A stretch of DNA of 64,000 nucleotides from JAGLCY01 sp965363725 (GTDB lineage Bacteria; Krumholzibacteriota; Krumholzibacteriia; LZORAL124-64-63), in assembly GCA_965363725.1 (NCBI GenBank), contig CBDTUS010000001.1, positions 14,053 through 78,052 on the forward strand. Direction: 5' to 3'. Made by a program: the position numbers and the translations under genes. This document shows, piece by piece, positions 46,000 through 55,118 of this stretch; within the stretch, counting starts at the first letter, position 1, and every line of letters begins with the position of its first letter. A model generated the notes under the pieces. It searched no databases and was not told the origin of the DNA. It worked only from the letters and a program-made list of their open reading frames with translations.

Positions 46000-47655
46000 T
46001 CAGGGTCCTGATTTGTATTTCCGGTCCTCCGGCGCGATCCACCATTCGGCCAGATTGTTGACGGGTGACAGGAGATGGGGCCTTACGTCCCGCAGCCTCG
46101 ACCGGATGCCCACCAGGTTTTCCGGGTAAAAGAGGTAGGCCGCCGGTGGATCGTCCGCCAACAGTTCCTGGATTTCCAACCAGATCGGGAGGGCCCGGGC
46201 ACGGTCGCTGATCCCCAGTGCCACAGACAACAGGGAGTCCACTCCCACATGGGCGTAATGCCCGTAGTTGAACTCATCGATCGCCGTCGATCTGACGTAC
46301 CCGGAAGGATCCCCGTGGAGATTGGCGTTGAGGCGTCCAAAGTAGGAATCGAACCGCCCGGCCCGCAACCGGTCAAGACCCGCCGCCAGTTCCATGGCCA
46401 GGATGGTGACGTCGATCCCGACATCCTTGAGGTTTTCCCTCAGGATCACTGACCCGTTCTCCCGGACGGGGTCCCCCTGTTTGGTCAGGATTTCGAACCG
46501 GAAAGGCACCCCCTCCCGGTCGAGAATCCCGTCACCATCGGTGTCGGCCCACCCGGCGGACGCCAGCAACCTGCGGGCCTCGTCCGAATCGAAGGGATCG
46601 GGTTCCAGGGACGGGTGATGGTTCCAGAGAGCGGGAGGCACGGGCCCCTTGGCCGGCGTCCCGTATCCCAGCAGAAGGGTGGATACCATCCGCCGGCGGT
46701 CGATGGCCAGCGACAGGGCAAGTCTCACCTCTGCTGCGGCAAACAGCGGGTTCCGAAAATTCCATTGAAGGTAATAGAACTGGCGCCCCCCGGTGGAGGC
46801 AATGCGGACCTGGCCGTTTTTTTCCAACCGACGGGCCGCATCCGGTGGCACATGGTCCACGAGATCCACCTCCCCCGTTTCCAGGGCCACGAGCCGCGCG
46901 CTCTCTTCTGGCAGGATCCGAAAAACAACCCGGTCCAACCAGGCGGGCGGGCCGGAATACATGGGATTCCGCACCAGGGACAGGGACCGGTTGTAGTTCC
47001 ATTCCTCCAGCTGGAACTCCCCGGAGGAGAGGGGCCGGTGATTCAGGTCCCAGCTGCGTACCTCGGCCGGATCGAGATCCCGCGTCAGGTGGCCGGGCAA
47101 AATGTGATGCCAGGTGCGTTGAATAGGGTCGGGCTGTGGACGAACCAGATCATAGCGCACGGTCGCCGAGTCCAGGGCCACCGCGCTCACCACGTCCCGG
47201 AAAAAGCCCCGGCGTGGGCTGGCCACGGCAGGATTCTTGAAAAGATGGAAGGAACGAACCACATCATCCGCGGACAAAGGTTGTCCATCGGACCACCGCC
47301 ACGGGTGCAAATGATAGGTCACCGACAGACCATCGGGCGCGATTTCCCAGCGTGAGGCAATCCGGGGATGGTAGGAGAGGTCATCCCCCATTTCCGCCAG
47401 ACCGTCATGGATCTCCGCGTACACCATGCCGGCGTTGGCAGAGGTGTAGAGAAGCGGATTGAGGACACCCGGATCAGAAGAAAGGGCAATCACGGCCGTG
47501 CCACCGGGCACCGGCCCGGTTCCCTGAGCGGCGGCGCCCTGATCGGTTCCGGGAGGCTCGTCCGTACAACCGGCCACCCAAACGCAGACGACAAGCACCA
47601 GGGCCACTCCTACTTTCGCGAAGTGAGCCCTCTCCCGCTTTGCGAAAACTTTCAC
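46000..47655 (-). CDS. Family 5 (peptide/nickel type) solute-binding lipoprotein
   Basis: This periplasmic binding protein of the DppA/OppA class has 551 residues. GTG 47655 has AGGAGA upstream. The lipobox VWVAGC puts Cys at about residue 30. SBP_bac_5 landmarks are WRWSDGQPLSADDVVRSF, NPLFAAAEVRLALSLAIDRR and the family loop GWADTDGDGILDREG. No permease or ATPase gene is adjacent, so it may share a transporter or act as a receptor. It sits between two secreted proteases, suggesting peptide capture. Confidence 0.9.
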   Translation of the reverse strand: MKVFAKRERAHFAKVGVALVLVVCVWVAGCTDEPPGTDQGAAAQGTGPVPGGTAVIALSSDPGVLNPLLYTSANAGMVYAEIHDGLAEMGDDLSYHPRIASRWEIAPDGLSVTYHLHPWRWSDGQPLSADDVVRSFHLFKNPAVASPRRGFFRDVVSAVALDSATVRYDLVRPQPDPIQRTWHHILPGHLTRDLDPAEVRSWDLNHRPLSSGEFQLEEWNYNRSLSLVRNPMYSGPPAWLDRVVFRILPEESARLVALETGEVDLVDHVPPDAARRLEKNGQVRIASTGGRQFYYLQWNFRNPLFAAAEVRLALSLAIDRRRMVSTLLLGYGTPAKGPVPPALWNHHPSLEPDPFDSDEARRLLASAGWADTDGDGILDREGVPFRFEILTKQGDPVRENGSVILRENLKDVGIDVTILAMELAAGLDRLRAGRFDSYFGRLNANLHGDPSGYVRSTAIDEFNYGHYAHVGVDSLLSVALGISDRARALPIWLEIQELLADDPPAAYLFYPENLVGIRSRLRDVRPHLLSPVNNLAEWWIAPEDRKYKSGP

Positions 47656-47722
47656 CTATGGTCTCCTCGACGGGGATCCCAGGGATGGCCGGAACGAAGA
47701 AAAATCATGAACCGGAAAGCCA

Positions 47723-47750
47723 AGGCGCAGCCCCCGCAGGAGCTGCGCCT
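47723..47750 (-). terminator. Hairpin after the C25 protease gene
   Basis: A 9-bp stem, AGGCGCAGC / GCTGCGCCT with a 10-nt loop, lies 36 nt past the protease stop. The following T-run is broken, so termination may be weak. It separates the protease from the binding-protein gene. Confidence 0.5.
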
Positions 47751-47785
47751 AAACATACCGAGGCCGTCGAAGGGCGTCAATGACG

Positions 47786-50700
47786 CTACTTGACCAGGGT
47801 CATTTTCTGAACCGTCGTTTCACCGGCGTTCCGGGCCCGCATGAAATACATCCCGCTGGCCTGTGCCCGACCGCCATCATCCTTGCCGTCCCAGACCAAG
47901 TCATGCCAGCCCGAAGAAATGCCACCGGTGTGCAGACGCCGCACCATCCGGCCCATGACATCGTAGACGCCCAGCTCCAGATCCGAAGCCTGGGGAATGT
48001 AGAGCCGGACCGTGGTCGAAGGGTTGAACGGATTGGGATACACCGACTCGACCGTGAAGTTGGCCAAGGGCACATCCTCCGGATCATCCACGGCGTTGGT
48101 GAAGCCGGGGACCAGTACTCCATCCCGAAGGATGTTGCCCGCATAGGTGGGCCAGGGCACGTCGCGTTTGTCGTAGGCAAACGGCATGTCCCAGACGTGG
48201 ATGAGGAAATCCCAACCGCCGAAGACGATGTCCACGTCCCAGTCCTGGTCGATGTCGGTGATCACCGCCGAAGGCATCAAGGGGCCGGTCAGCGTGATGG
48301 GAAATCCGTCCACCAGGGTCCCGTCAGCATGGTAGGCATACAGGTTGTAGGGCGCGCTTTCGTCCCCGCCGCCGATGCCGTGGATGATGTCCGGTGAATG
48401 ATCGCCGTCGATGTCACCGATGACCGGGCTGCCTTCACTGCTGCCCGGCACGACCACCGGCCAGCCGGGTAGCACCTGCCCGGACGTGCCGCCGACATAG
48501 TCTGTATCCACCACCACGATCCGGCCGACCAGCCCGGACTGGATCGGCGTATAGACGATCTCCAGCATGCCGTCGCCGTCCAGGTCACCGAGGCCGGGGC
48601 TGCTCACCCAGCCTTCCACCGAGGTATAGGGCAGGAAGACCGGAAAACCCGGATAGTCGGTCCCGTCCTCCTGCACGGCATAGAGGTATTGGTTGCCGTC
48701 GGAGAACACGATTTCCATCTGCCCGTTGTTGTCCAGATCACCCAGGCAGGGGTTCACGCTGATGGGCCCGTTGGCGATATAGGGGAAACCGTCGATATCG
48801 ACCCCGTTGAAATCGATGGCCATCAGGCGTTTGACGCCTGTACCATCGCTGATGGTGCCGAAAATGATGTCCTTGCTGCCGTTGCCGTCGAGGTCATACA
48901 GGGCCGGACCGGAACGGGACCATTCCCACTGGGCGCCGAGGCGCTGATAGAGCACACCGTTGGTTGCGGGGTTGTCGTCTCCGTCCCTGACCTCGGTGCC
49001 GTCGGCATTCCAGGCATAGATGACACCGTTGAGGGTGAGCACGACCACTTCCGGGTCGCCGTCACCATCGATGTCGCCCACCGCGGGCGGCGACCAGTTC
49101 CAGTTGGTTCCCTGCTGGGTGGTGGACGGAACCTGGGGCCAGCCGGGGACTTCCGTCCCCTCCTTGGTGAAAGCGTGGATCTGAATGGACGGGGCCCGTT
49201 CCGAGACGATCATCTCCGCACCCGCAACCCCATCCAGATCGGCCAGGGTTACCCCGGCCGGCTGGAGGTTGGTCCCGGACGGGAAATTGGTCATGACCCC
49301 CAGGGTCTGGGAATCACCGTCGCCGTCCATGAGCTCGAGTCCATCGTGATGGAAGACGTAAACCTGCGAACTGGCCAGAACGATTTCATGATCCCCGTCG
49401 CCGTCGATATCCCCCACGGCCAGGTGACTGCTGGTCTCATTGGCAAACGGGACCGGGAAATTGAGGAGCTCGGCGGGAGCCGTCGACTGGGTGACCACCG
49501 CAGAAAAATCGCTGGGGACACGCGCCGAATCGACCGCCGCGATCTTGTAGTAGTACCGTGTGAGCTGGTCGAGATTGTCATCCCGGTAATACGAAGTCCC
49601 GGCGATTACATCCTGGTTGACCTGGACGAACGGCCCGCCCATATCCAGGCTGCGAAACACGTTGTAGCCGTAACGATCCGCGCTGGCGGAGGGGTCCCAG
49701 GACAGGGCGATGACATCGGCCCCCAGCGAGGTGTCGGTAATGATGTTCTCCGGCGGAACCGGGCGCCAGGGCGAGAACTCATGCCGGATGGACCGGCCGT
49801 AATTGTCCACCAGGTCGAAGTGGCAGTCCCCGAAACCAACCACGTTGGAAAGCGAAAGGGACAGCGTCACGCTGCCCGGAGCCTCATCCATGAGCGCGAT
49901 GTTGGACCAGGTGGTCACGGTGTCGACCAGGACCACATTGGGTTCGTCGGTCCTCAGATAACCCGTAACTCCGTCGGCCAAACCGGCTCCGTAGTTTTTC
50001 ACCCGGGCGGTGATGCGGATCCTCTCCCCGTTCTCGAGGATACCGTCCCCGTCCCCGTAGGTCTGATCTTCCCAATCCATGGTGACCACTTCAAATTTCG
50101 GAGCCTGCACCACGACCGACCACTGCGAGACGTAGTGGTCCGGCCCGTCGGCAACATCCACCTGGAACGTGATTTCCTTGGCGTCGGAGATTCCCGGACT
50201 GAAATAGACAAGGTAGGGGCTGTTCGCCGTAGCGGTGCTCCCGGCGGACATGGCCCCGATGGTGGCGGTGTCAGTCAGAATGGTGACCGTGGTGTCACTG
50301 CACGCCAATACGGCGGTCAGGCTGCCGGTGCCGTCGCCGCCAGTCTCCAGGAGCTCGGCCGTCAATGCGACGACCTCGCCCGCTTCCACGGTGAAGTTGC
50401 CGTTGCCGATGCTTCCGGCCGTACCGTCGTCATTGACGACCATGGAACGGGCCGCAACAAAAGCCTGCTCCGAGGTGATCGGAATAGAAGCTTCATACTT
50501 GTGCAGGTTCTTACCCGTGACGATCAGGGTAGCGTCACCGGTGGTGGTGGGCAGGAAATCAAGACTCACCTTTCCGAGGGCGTCGGTCTGGCCGAAGACA
50601 TGACTCTCGCCGTCCTTGGCGAGGCAGACCAGGGCTTCATCAACCGGGGAGCCGCCCACCGTCACGGTGAAATCCAGGGTCTGGGGACCCAGTTCCAAGC

Positions 50701-52660
50701 CGGTGGGGCCGGCCAGGCCGACGGGCCGGGGCGATCCGGTCCAGAGGGGCAGCGTGGGATCGCCCAACAGGGTGTAGTTGAGGAACGTCCAGCGGTCCAC
50801 GTAGTTGGCATTGGTCAGGGCGATGTAGGGCAATCGGCTAAGAGCAATCAACCTGCCGACCCTCATCTCGTTGGTGCAGTAGAGCAGTCGGAAGAATTCC
50901 TGCTGGTAGTTGTTCGAGTTGTTGGGGAAGGCCGCGCGGGCCGAGCCCACCGAACAGATGGAACCCCCGTTGGGATTCTGGACAAAGCGCTCCAACAGGC
51001 AGGAGTTGTCGAAGGCCCCGGAGGCGCAGTTCAGGGCATAGATCATGAAAAGGTTGTCGCCGTTGGTGAGCTGGTCGGCGTCGGTGGTGAAGAAGTTGGC
51101 GTCGGCCACAGACATGTTGAAATAATACCCGTGGCCGATCTGGTTGAAGATGCCGTAGCGTCCCGTGTTGAGGGTGTCGATCAACGCCGCCCTGCTCAGT
51201 TGGGTATCCCAGGGAAAGAGGGTGTCCGTCTGGTACATCCTCGTGAATTCCATGTCCGTGCAGGGAATGATGTTGTCGTTCACCTGCTGGTCGGCGTACT
51301 GGGCGCCGTCCAGGATGATGTAATCGCCCGCGGGATAGTCGGAGGGAAACAGAACCTCGGCCGCGAAGAGGGCGCGATTGGCCCAGTCGGCGGTGACATC
51401 CGCTTCCTCGTAGGTCATGACCTTGCCGACGAACACCGCCGCGGCATCGGGATCACTGACGGCGGCCCTTCCGATGTAGACCTCTTCGGCAAAATCTACT
51501 AGATCCCCCGGATCGGGGTTGACCGCGGGTTGACCGAAGTTGGCGTCGCCGTCCGCGTTCCAGTTGCCGTCCAGACAGGCGAAATACAGATCCGCCGGGA
51601 TGGAGGTGTAGCCGTTGGTCGGGTAGAAGGAGTTGTCGATGTATCGGGGGGGCAGGATGTCGGAATCGCCGCCCATCAGGACGTAGTCGATCCCCCACTT
51701 CTGGTAGGCGTCCAGGATATACATCCGCAGTGTTTCCTGAATGTCCGCACCGTTGCGGTAGTTGGCCGCGATGTATTCCCGGGTGGCCACCACACTGGGG
51801 AGGCCCTGGGCCGTCTTGAAGTCCGCCAGGATCTGGAATTCATCCTTCATGGCTTCGTTGGTGATGATCAGGAAGGTCACCCCGCTGCCTTTGAGGCTCG
51901 GGTTCACGGTCGGCACGAAGGCGGCGGACTTGGCCTCGACGACCTGGCCGTGCTCGCGGTTGTAACCGGATATCTCTCCGGGATTGGCCACCAACGAGGC
52001 CAGGATCTGCTCGTTCATTTCGGCTTCACCGGGCACCAGACGCTGGCGCACGGCCACCGACACGTTGGCCGAAGATCCCTCTTCCAACCTCACCGCAAAA
52101 CGGTCGAGGAATTCCAGCTCAGTGCCCTGGTCCGTCCGGGTCTCCCGGACGGGATAGACGCTCACGGTAATGAGACGATAGCCACGCCAGACGTGACTGC
52201 CGGTATACTCTCCCCAGGCCACGGGAAAGGTCTCGCCGGTGCGGGACATACTGGTGGCGGTCACCATTTCACCGCCATCGGTGTACAGGGGTGACGCCAG
52301 AGCCACCGGGCCGCTAGGGAACTCCTTGTGGGTTTCCAGCGGTTCGATCCAGACATCTTCAACGCGGGTCCCCAGTGGAACCAGCAAAAGCAGGTCCCGG
52401 GCGGGAAGCTTGGCCAATCCCGGCTGGGCCAGGACGCGGGTATCGGGAAGCACCGGGAAGAGAGCACCCTCGGCATCGGCTTCCCAGGCGAGGTCCCCAG
52501 CCTGGAAGGCGCTTTCCAGGATCACCCTGCCGGAAGTGGCCGCCACAACGGGCGCCACGATCATGACATTGGCCACCAGAGCGGCCAGGATCATGACTTG
52601 CAGGACAAGGGGGAAAGGGCAAACAGTCGGACGCAGGTGGCGAACTCCGATATCAGACAT
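47786..52660 (-). CDS. Gingipain-like C25 family cysteine protease with FG-GAP repeats and FlgD/sorting domain
   Basis: This 1624-residue secreted protein has an N-terminal signal (about 15-42) and a propeptide region (about 45-250). A Peptidase_C25 domain (about 258-660) has the His-Cys dyad H510 (NQIGHGYY) and C545 (YALNCASGAF), 35 apart against 33 in gingipain R as I recall. Beta-sandwich modules and a fibronectin III-like module (about 990-1080) follow. Eight DxDxDG FG-GAP/VCBS-type repeats (for example VGDIDGDGDHEIVLASS) should form a calcium-bound propeller. The C-terminal 80 residues (YPNPFNPSTTVRLYI to the end) are a FlgD-Ig/T9SS-like module. ATG 52660 has GGAGG 6 nt upstream. Confidence 0.92.
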   Translation of the reverse strand: MSDIGVRHLRPTVCPFPLVLQVMILAALVANVMIVAPVVAATSGRVILESAFQAGDLAWEADAEGALFPVLPDTRVLAQPGLAKLPARDLLLLVPLGTRVEDVWIEPLETHKEFPSGPVALASPLYTDGGEMVTATSMSRTGETFPVAWGEYTGSHVWRGYRLITVSVYPVRETRTDQGTELEFLDRFAVRLEEGSSANVSVAVRQRLVPGEAEMNEQILASLVANPGEISGYNREHGQVVEAKSAAFVPTVNPSLKGSGVTFLIITNEAMKDEFQILADFKTAQGLPSVVATREYIAANYRNGADIQETLRMYILDAYQKWGIDYVLMGGDSDILPPRYIDNSFYPTNGYTSIPADLYFACLDGNWNADGDANFGQPAVNPDPGDLVDFAEEVYIGRAAVSDPDAAAVFVGKVMTYEEADVTADWANRALFAAEVLFPSDYPAGDYIILDGAQYADQQVNDNIIPCTDMEFTRMYQTDTLFPWDTQLSRAALIDTLNTGRYGIFNQIGHGYYFNMSVADANFFTTDADQLTNGDNLFMIYALNCASGAFDNSCLLERFVQNPNGGSICSVGSARAAFPNNSNNYQQEFFRLLYCTNEMRVGRLIALSRLPYIALTNANYVDRWTFLNYTLLGDPTLPLWTGSPRPVGLAGPTGLELGPQTLDFTVTVGGSPVDEALVCLAKDGESHVFGQTDALGKVSLDFLPTTTGDATLIVTGKNLHKYEASIPITSEQAFVAARSMVVNDDGTAGSIGNGNFTVEAGEVVALTAELLETGGDGTGSLTAVLACSDTTVTILTDTATIGAMSAGSTATANSPYLVYFSPGISDAKEITFQVDVADGPDHYVSQWSVVVQAPKFEVVTMDWEDQTYGDGDGILENGERIRITARVKNYGAGLADGVTGYLRTDEPNVVLVDTVTTWSNIALMDEAPGSVTLSLSLSNVVGFGDCHFDLVDNYGRSIRHEFSPWRPVPPENIITDTSLGADVIALSWDPSASADRYGYNVFRSLDMGGPFVQVNQDVIAGTSYYRDDNLDQLTRYYYKIAAVDSARVPSDFSAVVTQSTAPAELLNFPVPFANETSSHLAVGDIDGDGDHEIVLASSQVYVFHHDGLELMDGDGDSQTLGVMTNFPSGTNLQPAGVTLADLDGVAGAEMIVSERAPSIQIHAFTKEGTEVPGWPQVPSTTQQGTNWNWSPPAVGDIDGDGDPEVVVLTLNGVIYAWNADGTEVRDGDDNPATNGVLYQRLGAQWEWSRSGPALYDLDGNGSKDIIFGTISDGTGVKRLMAIDFNGVDIDGFPYIANGPISVNPCLGDLDNNGQMEIVFSDGNQYLYAVQEDGTDYPGFPVFLPYTSVEGWVSSPGLGDLDGDGMLEIVYTPIQSGLVGRIVVVDTDYVGGTSGQVLPGWPVVVPGSSEGSPVIGDIDGDHSPDIIHGIGGGDESAPYNLYAYHADGTLVDGFPITLTGPLMPSAVITDIDQDWDVDIVFGGWDFLIHVWDMPFAYDKRDVPWPTYAGNILRDGVLVPGFTNAVDDPEDVPLANFTVESVYPNPFNPSTTVRLYIPQASDLELGVYDVMGRMVRRLHTGGISSGWHDLVWDGKDDGGRAQASGMYFMRARNAGETTVQKMTLVK

Positions 52661-53124
52661 GGGGGGCCTCCAGATCGGTCGGCAAACGCGGCGAGGGCGA
52701 ATCCCGTCGCAGCCGGCGCAATTAAGAAACGGTGGCGAGGATCTGAACAGCTCTGAATTTTCGGAACTTTCGGAACCTCAGGGTCAATGTCAAAGTTGTC
52801 ATATCGTCCCGGCGGCAGAGAAGCTGGACCGACCGGAAATGTTGTGCGATAGCCTGGCTGTCGGAGAGACCTCCCAAAAACTAACTTTGTGACCCTGGCA
52901 TGGAACCAAAACATGAAACGCACGACCCAACCAAGTTCGGAACGACAGGTTCTGAACAGGTTGCGACCGGATTCCAAGAATTACAATACCACAAAGCCCC
53001 CGTTGGGTCAATGGCACAAATGGCCTCTTCATTTCCCACAAAATGACTTGATCCATCCAATTTGTGCCGATCTGGACAAGCCCCAGTCCGGCCAGAATTT
53101 GATCAACTGGTAGACAAGTGCTTG
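52661..53124. other. Gene-free interval upstream of the C25 protease
   Basis: This 464-bp stretch is less GC-rich than its surroundings and holds no convincing gene. A TTGACA at 52787-52792 (minus) lacks a good -10 at 16-18 nt. A repeated GTTCCGAAA (twice in tandem, minus) follows it. It most likely contains the protease promoter and leader. Confidence 0.4.
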
Positions 53125-54441
53125 CTAAGGAAAGAGATCGATGGACGATTGACCGGGCACGGCAACCAGAACCGTTCCATTCGCAAGGGGCTCCGTTCCT
53201 TTCTGGGCAGCCGCCAGAGCCACGGCCTCGGCCGGAACCGGCACCACCTTCCGGGACCTTGTGGCGTTGCGGACCACCACGACCCCTCCCCGGACAACCC
53301 AACTGGTCCCCCCCCGTGACAACTGGGCAATTTCGTGATCCGTCACAAACAGAGGAGCAGGTTTGAAGTTCCCGACGATTTCCTCGAGATATCGATCGAG
53401 GGCCGACTGCCCCGAGGCGACGACCCGCCGATCGGCATGGGCGAAATTCACCCGGTGGCTTTCCACGATCGCGGGTTCCCCCGCAGCCCAGGCCCGCCTG
53501 GTGGCCGCGACACAATCGGCGACCACGGCTGCCGGGTCAACCGCCTGCACGGGTTCCAGCCGGCAATTCCGTTCCAGATAGGTCCGGCCCGGATGCCGCA
53601 GGCGGTCCCAGTGGCGCACCACATATTTGACGAGGCGCCCCACCTTGCCCGTCCCCCACGACGGATTGATCTGTTCCCTTTTTCCCTGAATCACGGTCAG
53701 TTTCCGCCCGGCCCACATGTCTTCGATCCCAGCGTCCCAATGATAGTCCGGGGCCATCACCGACCCCACGGTACGGCCGAAGAGATTTTGAAAAACGGCC
53801 AAAGAATGGTCCAGTTCCCGCTGCAGATCCTGCGGCGAGCGCCAGGCCCCCAGCTCCTTGGCGCGCTCGCTGCCGGGAAATAGCATGATGCCACGGCCGG
53901 TGACTTGGCGCGCCAGGTCGTCGGACAACGCGTCGCGTTTTCTTAGATCGGGATCGTAGTGCCAGGCGGCATGGAATTCCGGATACCACACACCGCTGCG
54001 GATTCCTTCACCGACAGCTGCCCAGAGATCCGGTCGGGCATAGGCGGGCGGCAGGTCAGGCAGGTCGAAACGGGCCCAGTTTCCCTCGGAATAGTCCAGG
54101 GATGACACCACATAATTCGGCTGCACCACGGCGGGATGCCCGTCCCGGCCGCGATGGCGGGCCAGCACCTCGAACAGCCCCTTCACCATGGCCCCGTCTT
54201 CAAGCGTCGACAGCCAGTACACTTCGGGGAAGCGGCCCGTGTCCAACCGGGTTCGGTCCAGGCCGTCCCAGGCCTCGGGGCCGGGCACGAAACCGGGAAG
54301 TCCCCAGTCATCGCTTTCGATGGCCACCGCCCGCAAAGGCTCCCAGTCCACCGCGCTTCGGGGCCCACCGAAGAGGAAGGCCGCGGCCAGCAGGCCGCCG
54401 CCAACCAGGACGATCAGCAAGGGAACGGTTTGTATGCGCAT
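53125..54441 (-). CDS. NodB-like polysaccharide deacetylase-type protein
   Basis: The protein has 438 residues from ATG 54441, which overlaps the methyltransferase stop (ATGA). An N-terminal membrane anchor (about 6-25) is present. AIESDDWG (D44, D45) and FHAAWH (H157, H161) match, in order, the Asp-Asp and HxxxH metal-site motifs of NodB-fold carbohydrate esterases, though the overall sequence is divergent. DHEIAQLSRGG lies near the end. As the last gene of the polysaccharide operon it could deacetylate or trim the glycan. A non-catalytic NodB relative is possible. Confidence 0.55.
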   Translation of the reverse strand: MRIQTVPLLIVLVGGGLLAAAFLFGGPRSAVDWEPLRAVAIESDDWGLPGFVPGPEAWDGLDRTRLDTGRFPEVYWLSTLEDGAMVKGLFEVLARHRGRDGHPAVVQPNYVVSSLDYSEGNWARFDLPDLPPAYARPDLWAAVGEGIRSGVWYPEFHAAWHYDPDLRKRDALSDDLARQVTGRGIMLFPGSERAKELGAWRSPQDLQRELDHSLAVFQNLFGRTVGSVMAPDYHWDAGIEDMWAGRKLTVIQGKREQINPSWGTGKVGRLVKYVVRHWDRLRHPGRTYLERNCRLEPVQAVDPAAVVADCVAATRRAWAAGEPAIVESHRVNFAHADRRVVASGQSALDRYLEEIVGNFKPAPLFVTDHEIAQLSRGGTSWVVRGGVVVVRNATRSRKVVPVPAEAVALAAAQKGTEPLANGTVLVAVPGQSSIDLFP

Positions 54442-55118
54442 CAGGTGGAAGATCCTTCCGCTGGGACCAGGGACCGGGCCCACCAGTATCTGCCGGGATC
54501 CAGGCCGTCACGGGCAATGTTGGCCATCAAACGTCCGGGTTCACCGTCGGGATGCCCCCCCTGCCCCAGAAAATCCAGCACGGCAGCGGGGTCCAGGCGA
54601 TACCGGTTGCGGGCCGTGCCCCATTCCCAGGGGATATCGAATCCGGACGCGGCGCACAGGGCCTGGAATTTTTTCAATGCCAGCAACGGTCCCCGCGAAC
54701 CAGGCGCCAAGTGCAACAGGAATCCCTGCAGATCCCGGTAGTGGGCTGCGGCCGCCGGCTGGCCGACCGGTTCATCCTCGAATATGAACAGGGAGCCCCC
54801 CGGTTTCAACAACTCATGCCAACGGATCAGGAAATCGAGGCTGCGGCACCGGGGCAGCAGGTGCCGCAGAAGATTGGCCGCCACCAGCAGGTCCAGCGAC
54901 CGCGGTGCCACCGGGGGAGACAGGGCGTCACCCACCAAGTCGGCCACGGTTCCCCGGTCCGGTGGCACGTGATCCAACCCCCACCAGGTCACACCCAGGC
55001 CGGCCACCACTGCACGAAAATAGCCGTCGCCACAGCCCAGTTCGAGGACCCGGCCGGCCGAAGGTTCCAGGCAAAGAAGGGAATCAGTGAATATCGTCGG
55101 TAGGGGAGTGAATGACAT
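54441..55118 (-). CDS. Class I SAM-dependent methyltransferase
   Basis: ATG 55118 has GAGGAAG upstream and gives 225 residues. It starts 35 nt inside the 3' end of the WecA-like gene. The SAM-binding loop VLELGCGDGYFRAVV (about 24-38) is followed by GLDHVPPD and DLLVAANLLRHLLP. ELLKPGGSLFIFEDEP is motif III. It resembles methyltransferases of surface-glycan clusters and may methylate or modify a glycan intermediate; the acceptor is unknown. Confidence 0.82.
   Translation of the reverse strand: MSFTPLPTIFTDSLLCLEPSAGRVLELGCGDGYFRAVVAGLGVTWWGLDHVPPDRGTVADLVGDALSPPVAPRSLDLLVAANLLRHLLPRCRSLDFLIRWHELLKPGGSLFIFEDEPVGQPAAAAHYRDLQGFLLHLAPGSRGPLLALKKFQALCAASGFDIPWEWGTARNRYRLDPAAVLDFLGQGGHPDGEPGRLMANIARDGLDPGRYWWARSLVPAEGSST

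Noticed and set aside
46485..46560. DTDGDGILDREG in the binding protein as a dockerin or calcium module
   Set aside because: This loop is a normal feature of many family 5 solute-binding proteins and occurs once.
48689..51502. 937-codon plus-strand open frame
   Set aside because: It lies wholly opposite the C25 protease. The minus frame has clear domains; the plus frame has none.
52889..53113. 74-codon plus open frame in the 52.7-53.1 kb gap
   Set aside because: There is no ribosome site, no family resemblance and no neighbour on that strand; the more AT-rich composition simply lowers the stop/ORF contrast.
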